From Aurelia coerulea (Eukaryota; Cnidaria; Scyphozoa; Semaeostomeae; Ulmaridae), in assembly GCA_039566865.1 (NCBI GenBank), contig CM076955.1, positions 17,591,501-17,655,500 of the forward strand: 64,000 nucleotides of DNA, read 5' to 3'. Position numbers and translations under genes: made by a program. Below are positions 37,912 to 50,028 of the stretch, piece by piece. Each line of letters begins with the position of its first letter. Position 1 is the first letter of the stretch. The notes beneath the pieces are model-generated. The model was given only the letters and a program-made list of their open reading frames with translations. It ran no database searches and had not been told where the DNA came from.

Positions 37912-40796
37912 CAGGGCTGGAAAAAGTGCGCGACCACGCGACCGTCGGTCGGAGGCATGTTTTAAAATCTGACAAAACAATGGAGGCACTTTTTAAATTT
38001 TTCTGAAAACGTCATTTTTGAAGATATGTCCCACTCTTAATTTTTCAATAGAATGTATTATATGAGATTTTTGTGAAAGAAAAAGAGCCTCATATTACTG
38101 CATCGAAAATTTAATTTCAATCTCATTTAAATCAATGAGAGTATTACATGCAACCAAGCAGCTTTTCGTAAGTTGTACTCCACGATAACATCACTAATAA
38201 GCAGCACAGACTTCTGGTACGAAAACGTAGATCGCAGCAATGTTAATCTCACTATTTTTCTCGACCTTAAGAAAGCCTTCGATACGGGTGATCACGATAT
38301 ATTACTCAAAAAATTACGTGCATATGGAATAAGAGGCAAAACTGGGAATTGGTTTGAATCCTACTTAAATAATAGAAAACAGTTCTGCTCTCTGAACGGT
38401 CAGCATTCTAAAGCCAGAGATGTAACCTGTAGTATTCCCCAAGGTTCTTGTTTAGGCCCTCTTCTTTTCATCATTTACTTGAATGACTTGGAAAAGTGTC
38501 TTAAATTCTCCAAGGCTAGCATTTATGCTGACGATACCAATATAACGGTTGCATCGAACGATGTAGCGAAACTAATTGAGGACGCACGACGCACACCAAG
38601 AGCTTTCCAATCTCTCTGAGTGGATGAGGGTGAACAAACTTAGCCCAAATCCCAAAAAAACTGAGTTCATGGTCATAGGGCATCCACTTAAAACCAAAAA
38701 TTTAGACCTGCCAGAAGTGCTTAAACTAAATAACTCTGATCAAAAGAGTTGAAAAGACGAAATCCCTCGGAGTAATAGTTGATGAAAAACTAAGTTGGGA
38801 TGAACAGTTTAAGCGCACCAAAGGCAAACTAAGTGGAGGTCTTGCAGCTTTGAAAAAAATTGAAAAATGTCGTTCCACAATCCCAATTGTGTAATGTATA
38901 TTATGCGTTAGTCGAGAGTCAGCTGTGTTATGCCGATGTTATCTGGGGTAGTCTTTCAAAAACAAAAGTAGCTGCTCTCCAACGCCTTCAAGACCGGGCG
39001 TATTCGATAATTGCAAACGCAAGAATAAAAGATGGCTGGTCGGCATCCTGGTTAAACGTAGAAAATCTTTTCCGTTACGATAGGAATGTCATGACTTACA
39101 AGATTATGAACAGACTATGCCCTGAAAACCTCTGGGATAAATTCAAGCCAAGATCTTTTCACTCGACCTACAATACGAGGCACTGTAAGGATATCCAGAT
39201 CCCTAGATATAGGACTGAATTTGCAAAAAAGGGCTTTCATTACGCAGCTCTCAAGTCATGGAATGATACACGTGCCGAAATTCGCGAGTTACCGACACTT
39301 GATCGTTTTAAAAAACAACTTAAAACGCATCTAAAGAGCTAGACTCTCAAGCCAAACACAACTCCCTGGAAGAACAGCAAGGATTAAGTTTTATAGCGCT
39401 TTAGGTTTTTATTCATAAGGTTTCATCATTGTAAATAGATGTTATATATTTTAATTTGCTGAAGGGTTAATTTGTGTATAAATAATATTAAATAAATGAA
39501 AAATGAAATGAAAGTTAGGTAGACAATCGTAACTTCAGAATATCTTCTTGTCATTTTTTGGCTGTTTCTTAAGATTTTAACGTATTTTCATAAGAAACTC
39601 TTGACTTTAGAACTGGAAGAAATTGTTGATAACTGATTTTTGCACTTTCAATAATTAAGATCTGTTCCGTGGTATTTATACCGATTGAGTCTTAGAAAGT
39701 TGAAGCGTTTGAAAATGTCTGCAGAACTAACTTTTAAAATTGAAAAATGTTTCTTTGGTTCATTTAGCCAGCCACAGCTTGGAAGCTCTGCTTTTACGCC
39801 ATAGATTTTACAAAGTATCATCAAACTTGCCAAGAGTCTTTTTTACAGATACATGCTAAAATGCCTTGCAAGTAGGATTATAAGTTGCTATATTCCACTG
39901 GGCATGAAATTTCTTCTAGCATACCTAAATTCCTTCCAAAATGAGCTTGCAGACCAACACAGGAATAATGTCCATGCATTCTTTGACAATACTACTGCAA
40001 TGCTTATATTTCTACTTGAAAACAGCTAATCGTATTAATCAACTAGGAAATGTGTGGGCATTTTGATATTAGGGGAGGCCGGGGCTTGTTGTAACACATT
40101 TTGGAAAAGATGGCATGTTTGTCCTTAAACGCAACATGCAGGTTCTTCGTGCCACCACCATTTGTCAGGTTTGGCCATTGGCTGCCGAATGCAATTTATT
40201 TTTTGTTGGTGGGGCTACTGTTTCTTGCAGATGGGAAATAAAATTGAGATTGAAGAGTTTCGACTTGCCTGGGCATGGGGCAAGTTGTGACAGACACCGA
40301 GGAAAATTGTAAAACATAAAAGAAAGCAAATTGATGGTTCTAAATACTTAATCAAAACTTGAGGTGTTAATACATCCCTTGAACTCATAAACTTACAACA
40401 CCCGACAAAATATGGCTTTTGAGCCATGAAACATTAACCACGATATTTTAGGCTACCTTGAAAGTCCATCTCAAAGTGGAATAATCTAGACTTCAATGAC
40501 AAATTCTATCTTAAAATGTAACGTTGTGTCATTCTAATACACAAATTGTTCAATAACGATAACAAAGTACCAAATAAAAGCATTCTGGTAAATTCTTTCA
40601 TTTGGTAGACATTCTCGTTAGTGTTTTAACTTGCCACAGGCTGACAAACAATAACAGCTTGCAATATTTTTCATGCAGTTTAAACCTTTTACGCTTCAAA
40701 CAGCTGCTCTCACGACAATTCTTTTCAAAAAATTTGGAGGCCCCTTGCCTGTGCTTTTTACCGGTCGGAGGCACTAAAAAATCTTTTCCAGCCCTG
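37912..40796. mobile_element. 2.9-kb hAT-type element with 8-bp TSD, carrying a LINE
   Basis: Ends CAGGGCTGGAAAA and TTTTCCAGCCCTG, flanked by GTCTTGAA at 37904-37911 and 40797-40804. GGTCGGAGGCA recurs inverted just inside both ends. No transposase frame remains. Removing the LINE at about 38145-39515 leaves some 1.5 kb of noncoding sequence, so it was probably already nonautonomous. Confidence 0.9.
38145..39515 (+). pseudogene. Dead non-LTR (LINE) reverse transcriptase, 5' truncated
   Basis: Frame from about 38150 to 38619 encodes RT palm motifs LTIFLDLKKAFDT, SIPQGSCLGPLLFIIYLNDL and the catalytic IYADDT. The frame then shifts to one giving LSNLSEWMRVNKLSPNPKKT, meets a stop near 38747, and resumes at about 38755 with KSLGVIVDEKLSWDEQFK. 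It continues to 39342, ending in a C-terminal domain (LFRYDRNVMTYKIMNRLCPE). At least two frameshifts or stops break it. No endonuclease domain is present, so it is truncated at the 5' end. The 3' end is A-rich (AAATAAATGAAAAATGAAAT). A CR1/Jockey-like clade is likely but not proven. Confidence 0.85.
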
Positions 40797-41351
40797 GTCT
40801 TGAACACCTTTGCTATTTTTGCCTTTTTTGTGATTTTCCCCTCTCTCCCTCAGAACAATGTTGTTCTGTGGTGATAAAATGGGGAACGACAGGGCAATTC
40901 GCAACTCTGGTGAAATGCTGGGACAATAACCTTGCAACTCAGCATGAACATTGTTTCGGGGGTTTAAACCTAATTGCTATGGTTAGAACTGCGGATCGTC
41001 AAAAAATGGCCAAAGTGTTCCAAGGACTTTTGCCAGGCATCGTAGGTCCAATGTTAAAGAAAATGGTTGGCCGAACGACTGTTTCATGTAATGTAAGCCA
41101 AGTATAATGCTTTAGAAATAAGGTAGAACGATGCATTTTGACAATGACAGCTTTAATATATTCAGGGTATGGGTATGTGCCGCCCATACGGCCATATGGG
41201 TGGGTCTTTGGGCCCAAAATTTTCTAAACAAGGGTCCTTTTTCGGAAGATTATCCATAAACATGGCTGAGGTTTAGTTGAAATTCACAAAAATAGTTGAA
41301 AAAAGGCAATTTTCCGCCAAAATTCGTCATAAAAGTGGCACAAAAGTGGGT

Positions 41352-42438
41352 CTATATCCGACCCCATTTAGAATATTGGAGATGTTATATACCATGATCC
41401 CCCAAAAGTATGCGAGTTCAGCGGAAATTTCACCTTGTCTAAATTAATGGAAAAGCTAGAATCCGTCCAATATTCTGCCGCTTTAGCCGTGTCCGGTACA
41501 TGGAGGGGAACATCTAGAGAGAAGATGTACGCTGAGCTTGGATGGGAATCTTTAAGTCTTCGTAGGTGGAGTAGACGCCTGACTTTGTTCTATAAAATTG
41601 TAAACAACCTAACTCCGAACTATACAAGGGATCCAATTCCACCACTTCAGCAGTTTCAGTACCCTCTTCGCAAACCTGACATCATCGGGCAAATAAGGGC
41701 AAGCACTGCAAAGTTCAAATCTACTTTTTATCCTCATTGTCTGTCCGAATGGAATGAACTTGAGCCTGAAACTAGGCTGGCACCATCTGTTGCCGTTTTC
41801 AAATTGAAAATGTTATCAAAAATCCGCCCCCCTGGAAAACCTGTATATGGGATTCATGACCCAAAAGGTCTATCCTATCTAACTCAACTTAGAGTCGGTC
41901 TTAGCAAGTTAAATTTTCATAAATTTAAACACAATTTTAAAGATACCACAAATCCTATGTGTCCGACAAATGATGGTATTGAAGATACGGAACACTTCTT
42001 GTTGCTCTGCCCTTGTTTTGATGTACAAAGACGAGACCTTCTCGCTGGAATCTATGCATTAATATGACCACTTGGATATGTAAATCTTGCAAATGAAGCT
42101 TTACTACAACTTTTATTGTATGGCAATAAAGATTTTCCCATTTCACTAAATAGACAAATTCTTGAGCTAACGCTACATTTTATCCATGAAACTGGTCGAT
42201 TCGAGTGAATTTCTGTAGCCACTTAACCATCCCTTCATAAGCCACCCGTTTTTGTCCCATAGTTAAAGTAGTTTCTTTTCCTTTATTATCTTTATTTAAT
42301 GGCCTCGGGGTAGACACAGCCTTTTGCTCCCTGGGGTTGATCGTCCTAGTAGTATTGTAGAGTAATTCTATAAGTAATGTAGTTCGTAATTTGTATTGTA
42401 AATTTTATTTGGAATATATTATATAAAAAAAACAAAAA
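41352..42438 (+). pseudogene. 5'-truncated LINE insertion with 12-bp TSD
   Basis: Flanked by ACAAAAGTGGGT (41340-41351 and 42439-42450). It starts within the post-RT region (VRPHLEYGDV-like reading). After a frame change it holds an open frame to 42067 with GWESLSLRRWSRRLTLFYKI, and at the end GIEDTEHFLLLCPCFDVQRR, a Cys/His-bearing C-terminal motif I associate with cnidarian LINEs. A 3' UTR and an A-rich tail follow. 5' truncation, A-rich tail and target duplication are typical of LINE retroposition. Confidence 0.9.
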
Positions 42439-42450
42439 ACAAAAGTGGGT

Positions 42451-44269
42451 ACCAAGTACGGGGGGTTGGGGGGTTCTTGCGTAGTAAAGGTACCTGGGGA
42501 TGTGCCGCGACGAAGGGTATACTTTTTCGGACTTCTAGTCTAGCCAAGGGGCAAAGGTCTGGCCAAGGGCATCATTTTGACAATATTGGTCTGGCGAATG
42601 GTCATGATATCATATTTGGTACAAATTTGACAATATTTTTCCAGGAAATGATCAAAATTGGTCTAGCCAAGGGAACCCTTTTCGTAAAAATTGGTCCAGA
42701 GAATGGTCAAATTGGTCTGGTACCATTTTCGTAAAAAATAGCCTAGCCAATGGTACCATTTTGAATATGCTCGCGGCAGACTCCTACCCAAAATTTCATC
42801 AAGAACCCCCCCCCCCCCCCGTGGTACCAAGGCAAGTTTCGGTAATTAGCAGAAGGTTGCTTTCTGCCCGTCCATCCACAATAAGTCATGTACCCCCCCC
42901 GCCTGGGTTGCATGTACCTTAAGACCGAAGCGACTAATTTTTGATTACAAAGTCCAACTTTGTAATCTAAGAAGGGGCTTCGATGTCAGGCTGTCAGAAA
43001 GAAAGTAAGTAACCCACTTCCGTGACGCTCGTTAAAGCGATTGATTAACGTTTTATCTCTGCTAATTGGCACTGAAATAAAGAAAGCGCACATAAAGCGC
43101 ATACAAGACAGAAGTTTCCCGCGATCCTATAGCAACATTTGACGTCGGCTTATTTCATGTTAGACAGATTTGACACCATAAGATGGATAAATTACCATGA
43201 TGTTTACCCTGGCACAACAACAAATTTACCCAGAATTGGCACGTTCTTGACTTCAGTAGCAGCTTAATTATGTCAAAACAATCGTTTTCTAGAACGAACG
43301 AATCATTAGCCACTTATTGATAGTACTCATTATGCAAATAAGTCAACTTTAGGGGATGATGTAACTGGTGGCCTGCACAGAGGCTAGCATTCGCAGCATC
43401 ACCGAAGATAGAAGGATCCCCTTCCTACACAGCTACAGAAAGGTGCAGAATCCTAGCAAACAATAGACCTTTTAGCTATTCTAAAAGGAGCCTGGATCGA
43501 ACGTTATTTTTATACATTTTTATACGTTACGTTCGATCGAGTGTCGTTAGAGCTTCTATCACTATTGTGCACATTCGAAAATTCTACAAAGTGTAGCAAA
43601 AGTTTGTTCGATTCTGATTTTTTCCTGAATAGTAAAAAGGTCTATGGCGCCATTGACTGGGGGAAGGCACGAGATCACACTTAACCAAAACATCTTCATG
43701 CATATCATTCTGCACAGAGGTTATCTTCGTGACTGCTTGTCTCAAATTAGATGCCCGCGAATAGCAACAATTAAAACGTTCTGTAGGGTTCTGCATAAGT
43801 ATTTTTGCGTTATCGTAAATCTCACATGACATCTCATTTGACACTGATGCACCAATAGTTTCGTGCACGAACAAAGCAAACTAGGGGTAATGACTTTTGA
43901 TTTTTGCATATCATTCTCGTTTGACATAAAGACCAAAATATTGCCTTTGAGGCGATTCTTGTCCTTATACAAGGCGCTCGATTTTCCATTGAAGGCGACT
44001 TTAGCAGCAACACTCATCTCTCTGACTGTAGCTAAAAACAGCATCTACGGTCATTTGGGGTTATGAAGAAATCAACATTCAGATATTCTTATGCTTGTTT
44101 AGCTCAGGACAGACTTTGTAATCATCCAAAAGGATCTTATGTTTACAAACGAAATGTCTGTATCCAAGTTGGCACGTTACCCACACAACTATCATCAGTT
44201 TATAGCAATCCAATCAATAGTTTGAAAGCTACAGGCTTTCGAATGTCTAACATTTTTGTGATTGGCTCA
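42451..44269. other. Intergenic, low-complexity and MITE-bearing
   Basis: Holds degenerate repeats of GGTCTAGCCAAGGG and ATTTTGACAATATTGGTC type from about 42530 to 42770, C- and G-runs, and a GACCTTTTAGC-family MITE at 43465-43642. No gene recognised. Confidence 0.65.
43465..43642. mobile_element. MITE, GACCTTTTAGCTATTCTA family, copy 2
   Basis: Begins GACCTTTTAGCTATTCTA and ends AAAAAGGTC; the interior GAGCTTCTATCACTATTGTG is shared with 5432-5610. Confidence 0.72.
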
Positions 44270-44767
44270 AATCTTTCAAATCTTTAAAAAAGGTGGGTGT
44301 AAAATTCGATCACATTTCTCTTTGAATTGAATGGCTTGAAAGGAACTTATGGTACTTTGCTGTAAATCTGACGTGGACAATTTTTGATATCTTGATTTTT
44401 TTCAAAATAGCGACAAGCTAGATATTATTGAAAAAAATCATGTAAAATTTTGAAAAAATTTAAATGATTATAAATCCTAAACCAATACAGGACAAATGAT
44501 ATAACCTTCAAGGAAACATAGTTTATGAAGGTCTACAATATGGTGGCAAGCAGAAATCTGCAGCTTTTCTGGATCAGGATTTAGAAATTCGATGACATCA
44601 TAGCCTCAAATGTAATAAATGCCACCACTTTGAAACTAATCAAGATACCACTAAATTTCCGCGGCAGATTTACAGCAAGGAACCCTAAGTTCCTTCCAAG
44701 ACATTTAATTAAAAGAAAACTGTAACAGAATTTTACAGCTACCTTTTTAAGGATTTGAGCCCTATGT
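44270..44767. mobile_element. Family E foldback element, copy
   Basis: The left arm GGCTCAAATCTTTCAAATCT, then AAAAAAGGTGGGTGTAAAAT, pairs with TTTTACAGCTACCTTTTTAA, then GGATTTGAGCC. It shares its interior (GTCTACAATATGGTGGCAAG) with 62706-63203. Confidence 0.75.
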
Positions 44768-44980
44768 TTTCACGAGGTAGATGAAGGAGTCGCTCTTCGA
44801 AAGAAGTCTTGTTAAATCAATTTGAGACAGTCAAGCTTTGAGATACAATTATTGTTTCTTTTCTACAAACTGATAAACCATTGTCCATCCATCCATCCAT
44901 TTTCAAGCAAACGTGACAAAGCATAAATTCACAAACACTTTTACCATTTAATAATCTTTTAAAGTTGTTTCTTTGATTCG

Positions 44981-47900
44981 TCAACTTGATTCTACCCTCT
45001 CTTTCCTTTTCCAATCTTCCACTAAATGCCCTGAAAACAGATAGGAGAATACATTACTGTGGAACTTGGAAATTCTCCATCAAGAATATCTTTTAAAACA
45101 AAACTGAAAGGTATTGAACAAAGTCAACCAATGATTCTAAGCTATTTTGATAGTGCCATAATTTCTGTTAATCTAAATTAAAAGAGATGCACAATCATTT
45201 AAATTCATCTAAACTTATCTGACAATATTTTAGGATAGGGAGGGGGCTCTCTACTCGATTAGTTTACCTATTGAGAGAGTTCCTCCTCTACGTAATTCCC
45301 TGCATACAAACTTGCTCCTCTTTGTATTTGTATATTAATTGTCTGTATCATTGTATCAATTTTCTGTAATATTTTCTAACATCACTGTAGATTAGTTATT
45401 TGTTTGTATAGTTGGGATTATAAATTGTATGTTGTCTGAAATCTTCATTTAAGTTAAATGAGCTGCCTTTGGAAACTATTTCGATAACTTTGTCTGAGTC
45501 AAAATCCAAAACATTACTCGGCAAATTTATCAATTTTTCAACCTCTCGATTTTTAAGCTAAAAGCCATTTCATAGAAGTTATTATTGTAGAAATAGCGTA
45601 TATTGATTGAAAACATTGATCAAATACGGGGTGGCCCAAAAAAAAGTACTCCCGTTTGAAAAATCACCAAAATTTGATTACACGGCCGAACTTCAATTTT
45701 CTTTCTTTGTCAAGTATATCAAAGACCAAATTATTTTCCAATATATAGCTGATCTTGTAATTGGCTTAAAAGTAGCAAATTTAGCTCTTTTTAGTACTAC
45801 CTGGCTTTGAATCATACTGCAAAAAAGCACTGATGATTGCCAGATCAATTCCTTCTTGCATGTAAAGCATCTAATTTGGTCATAAATGACAGAATGAAAT
45901 GCGCACCATCATGGCAGACCTCACTGATGATAAAAAATCTGAAAATTTTAACTCTTTGGCAAGATTGAGTATTTTGCTTAAAAACTATAGCTCAAAATAA
46001 GGTATTTCAACGTGTAATTTTTCTACCTTCCTGTATCAAAAGCAAACATTTTATCATCTATAGATATTTTTGGGTCTTTGACGAAACAACTCAAAAAGAA
46101 AATTTTATCAAAGGTTTGATTATGAATTTTTGGTGATTTTTGAAACAGGAGTACTTTTTTTTGGGACACCCGGTATTTGGCAGCCCTACCGCAGCTTACG
46201 GCTATATGTTCAACAACTTTGGTATTACTTTTCTCATTTCAAAATCCTTCATTTTTTACAACTTATATAAATCCTGTGGATCGACAAAGTAACATTGCTA
46301 TCTTTGTAACATTTAACATTTTAACATTTTTTGGAACCAGTCAGTCAAAGTAACATTTTTTTAGTCTTGTCCTGTCTCAGTCTTCAAACAATTTGATCGA
46401 TGATTTCTGATCGCTTTGGACGAATATAAAGAAATCTTGGTAAGTAGGCTGTGAAAAATTGATGAATACTCGCAATGTAGCACCCCGTGGGGAGAGGGTA
46501 CTTGGTTTCATGAGTACATGATAAAGAAGCTAGCAGCGATTAAGAGGCGCAAAAACAATTGCACAGCCTCGTTTTCGTCTGCGCGACATGACGTCACTTC
46601 GCTCAAATTGCTTATTTGAATATGTAATTTCACAAGGGGAAGGCGAAAAATAGTGGAAAAAAGTATCATACATCATTCATAGCAGTATTATCTTGCATTT
46701 TATCATCAATCATACCAACCCCAGACTTGTCCTTTTTTAAGAAAATATTTATTTTGATTAAAGGAAATCCTTGACACAGTCCTTTTCAGGAATAAATCAA
46801 CACGCCTGAGGCAAAACACACAGGCAAATTCATTTGCGCGTGCGATTCGCACACGTAGTTATTCAAGACGGTATTTAAGAAGAGACGCAAAAGTAGGTCT
46901 TCAAGTCCCCCTTTACTGATAAAGATAATCACACTACCGATAAAATGAATATCATTGTTCATATGTTTATGTGTCAATGAAGTTTTTGTTTTTACAGGCT
47001 ATACTCAGCAGTTTCTTCCTCAGTAAACTCAGACTCGTCTAGTTCCAAACTATCAATGTCAACAGGACAAATCTGTTGTTTGCTCTCTGTTCATTTTCTT
47101 CATGAACATCGGTATCGGTAACAACAATCACCTTCGCTCTATGAGTACCAAGTGTCGCAATTATTTCATATTGTGGGAATTGCCACTTGGGAATTGACAT
47201 AATTCGGTAGGAAGCAGGGAAATTCTTCTGAAATTCCTTTCCCACAGTCTTATGCCGCAAACGTTCATTGTAATTGATTTAGGTTGTAGTTAGCGTATAG
47301 TAATTAGTTTACAAGTATTCTTTGTTTTCTTTTTGTGCGTTGTCCTAGTAGTGTTCATTGTTTTTTGTTATATGTAAAAACATGGGGTAGCCATGCCATT
47401 TTGCTCCTCACGTTATTGTCCCTGTAGTGTTGTGCAGTTGTATAGTATTAATATGTAGAGTAGGTAAACATGTATTGTAAGAAATTTATGGATAAAAAAA
47501 AAAATTGCCAATTGAGACTTTGTCGAAAGTGTTATAATAGGATTTGTCAAAAATCATATGGTTTATTGAAGCACATGCTTTGACATTGGATGTGTCAAAC
47601 ATCAAAGTACCACTTTATTTAAGCAAAATAACACTTTGCGCATGCGATGAAAAGCACTTGTGACTCAATTTGCGTGTGTGCCAACGTGTGCGTGTGCGAT
47701 CGCACGCGTCAAAGGAAAAGGCCTGTTGATATCATCTCACTCTACTTTCACTTGTTTCCTGTATCATATTACTCGTAAGGTAATTGAGTAATGTGTAAAC
47801 ATTGGACAGGCTTAAAAACCTTGTTTTGAAATGTTCAGGAGGGCACAGGTAGTGAACACAAAGATTGTTATGGAGGCTCTCTAAGAAACTCGTAAGAAAC

Positions 47901-49802
47901 TCTGAGTACTCAAAATCTGATAATTTTAAGAAACTTTCAGTACTGGCCCAAATTCTTACTTTCTTATAAAAAATATGTGTATAATAAGATGGTTGAAATT
48001 ACGCTTAAATCATTGTCAATATTTATGTTGCAGAAAAAGAGGATTTGTACTTACAAGGATAGGTACGAGGAATTTTCTCCATTTCTTCATACTGTGGTTT
48101 TGTTAGTGGACTAAAATACAGCAGCAATGGTGCTAGAAAGCAAAGAAGGAAATACTGCATAAAGACTTAATTTGTTAAATATAATAAAAGATAAATATTT
48201 TGCATTCATCTGCTCATCTTTTCTTCAGATTTTGCAGATTTTAATTGGCTAAGTCCTTGAATAATCCCCCACCTTCGAATAAACCCCCACCCAAAAATAT
48301 ATTTTGCCAAATAAGCCCCCATCCTTGAATAAGCCCCCATGGGGAGTTAATCAATTGTAATTTTAGTGATCAATACTTTGGATTCTCTTTTTTGATCGAC
48401 TTTCTTCGTGTTTTTTCAACGTATAATCAGGTCAATGTATAATCAGGCTATGATATTGCCTTGAAAACAATATATCCCAATATATTTGCTCCTATAAGCG
48501 TACTGACCAGCCTCAAGTAAAAGAGAAATATTAGTCCTGGTAATATTTTTGAATGTTGCTAAATAAACTCCCTCCTCAAATAAGCCCCACCTGAAAGAAG
48601 CCCCACCCCAAAATATTTTTTTGCGAAATAAGCCCTTAGGGGCTTATTCAAGGATTTACGGTACAGTAAATTCCCGCATATAATAACCAACAAAAACAAG
48701 AACCAAGAGGCTTGTTTTCCTTAATCATGCACGTTACAATTAAGAACCTGTTTCAGTTTGATGAAAAACATGTTCTTATTGCAGGGGTAGCAAAGTTGAT
48801 TCTTGATTGTCATTATCAAGTTCATTTTTGTCCTGGAGGCTGTTAAAGTTTGAATCTCCTCCCCTGCTGTTTTTAAGCTCAGAATTACTGTGTAGTTGTT
48901 ACTGTAGGTCCAAACAAGTAACATGGTTGAACATCTTGGTGAACCAGTCTGCAGAGTATGGCAGTTCTCAACAAGATCTAGCGCGTGCAGACCAACGAAG
49001 CAGTGGCGTGGTTGCGTGCAAGGACTTTGATTCCTTTGTTTTCAAAGTAGTGAACAAAAGATCTTCTTCAAAATCGGCATGCACACAAAATTTTTGAAAA
49101 AATCTGCAGACTGGTTGGTGAAGACTCTCCCTTCAAATAAGAGTTTCATAACTCGACAGACACGTTGGAAGAGAGGAGCTGAGGGCCCCTCCCAATGATT
49201 TACTCTGTTCCTTTTTGGCTGAAAAAGGCTCTGAAAATCAAGCTATTTTTGGAAAAGGACTGGAGATTTGAAACTGAAGACTCAAGGACAAGGAGCCAGG
49301 ACTGCTATTTATGTTGTGCGCACGGAAGATCTTCCACGCGTAATTTCATGTATAAGAAAGGAAGAACAATAGAACCATTCTAGTTAAAACAATAGCCAGG
49401 TGCGCAGCGCATCTTCCGTGCGCACTTTGCAAACTTATCAACTCTGGACAAGGAGGAGCACCTAGTTATAAATATTAAATCTATCCTGTTTAGTTTTCAT
49501 ACAACAAAATAACAATCAATTCCAACGACTGATGAGTGAACTCTCTCTCTCTCTCTGTTTTTTTCTGGCTATTTTTATCATTTATCTCGATCTGTATGCT
49601 GTTTGTATTCGTTGAATTGAATTGCTGAGTAGTGAGTTGTGTCATATCTTAGGATATGCCTGGGCTGGGGGCCCTCTATTCTACATACAATCATTCCATA
49701 TACTGTACCTGATATTCCCATCGCTATTGAGATGAAGATGACAGGTTGTTCTTCCCATAGCGTCTTTAGTTGTCCACCAAATAACCTTAGTCTTGACGCC
49801 AT
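44981..49802 (-). CDS. NDUFA3: NDUFA3-like complex I accessory subunit
   Basis: NDUFA3 is a small single-pass accessory subunit of mitochondrial complex I. Exon 1, 49709-49802 (ATG 49802), encodes LKTLWEEQPVIFISIAMGIS, comparable to the KNAWDKEPVLVVSFVVGG start of the human protein. Exon 2, 48055-48132, gives PLLLYFSPLTKPQYEEMEKI then PRTYP, comparable to [20 protein letters not shown] then YP. Phase 1 joins them with GT-AG borders. A candidate exon 3 at 44981-45030 is in phase, has a good acceptor (TCTGTTTTCAG) and reads HLVEDWKRKERVESS to a stop. It is not clearly conserved, so the 3' end is tentative. With it the protein is 73 aa against 84 in human. Exon 1 faces GFER across 226 bp. Confidence 0.65.
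45627..46173. mobile_element. TA-flanked MITE, CCGGGTGTCCC family, second copy
   Basis: Ends CGGGGTGGCCCAAAAAAAAG and TTTTTTTTGGGACACCCGG with TA flanks. Arms share AGTACTCCCGTTTGAAAAAT and AATTTGATTA with 36278-36836. Inside the presumed second intron of the NDUFA3-like gene. Confidence 0.88.
46174..48054. other. Presumed NDUFA3 intron
   Basis: No exon recognised apart from those given. At 47270-47500 there is a LINE 3' UTR fragment on the plus strand (GGGGTAGCCATGCCATTTTG, then GTAGTGTTGTGCAGTTGTAT and a poly-A end) resembling the tail of the 41352-42438 insertion. Just before it, minus-strand frames 47001-47260 end in an acidic reading (ELDESEFTEEETAEYSL) of unknown origin. Confidence 0.5.
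48251..48662. repeat. Foldback with repeated AATAAGCCCCC motif
   Basis: GTCCTTGAATAATCCCCCAC at the left, GGGGCTTATTCAAGGATTTA at the right, with several further AATAAGCCCCCA copies between. A small relative lies at 54607-54715. Probably a transposon family; no TSD determined. Confidence 0.65.
48945..49440. repeat. Short foldbacks before the mitochondrial gene pair
   Basis: CCAGTCTGCAGAGTATGGCA (48945), a stretch with TCTTCTTCAAAATCGGCATG, and AATCTGCAGACTGG (49100) form one inverted pair. GTGCGCACGGAAGATCTTCC (49316) and ATCTTCCGTGCGCAC (49412) form another. They lie in NDUFA3-like intron 1. Confidence 0.6.
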
Positions 49803-50028
49803 CTTGGATGGAGACTGCTTCGAGGCTTCGAGTCGAGTGCTGCGAAGTTTTTATTGGGAACTGCGATGGAGCTTCTTCTTCGATCTCATGAAGAGGCTGG
49901 ATCAAAATTGCGTCATGTGGAGCAACAAAATTTCCAGAACTCCAGTTCTAGTTTTCCGCTCAGAAAAAGCTGATCTCCTTCAAGAAAATTCATCATCCAT
50001 TGAATTAGCGACTGAAAATTGCCAGTAA
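49803..50028. promoter_or_regulatory. Bidirectional promoter region, NDUFA3-like / GFER
   Basis: The start codons of two divergent mitochondrial genes are 226 bp apart. The region has no TATA box at a useful spacing and no transposon. The short separation implies shared regulatory sequence. Confidence 0.7.

Noticed and set aside
47001..47260. Minus-strand frames reading ASYRIMSIPKWQFPQYEI and, in another frame, an acidic tail
   Set aside because: Could be a retroelement remnant because a LINE 3' fragment adjoins it, but I could not connect the two frames or name a family. It also does not fit as an NDUFA3 exon by phase.
49639..50028. 129-codon plus-strand frame just before GFER
   Set aside because: Covers NDUFA3-like exon 1 in antisense and the shared promoter, ends at a stop abutting the GFER ATG, and shows no family.
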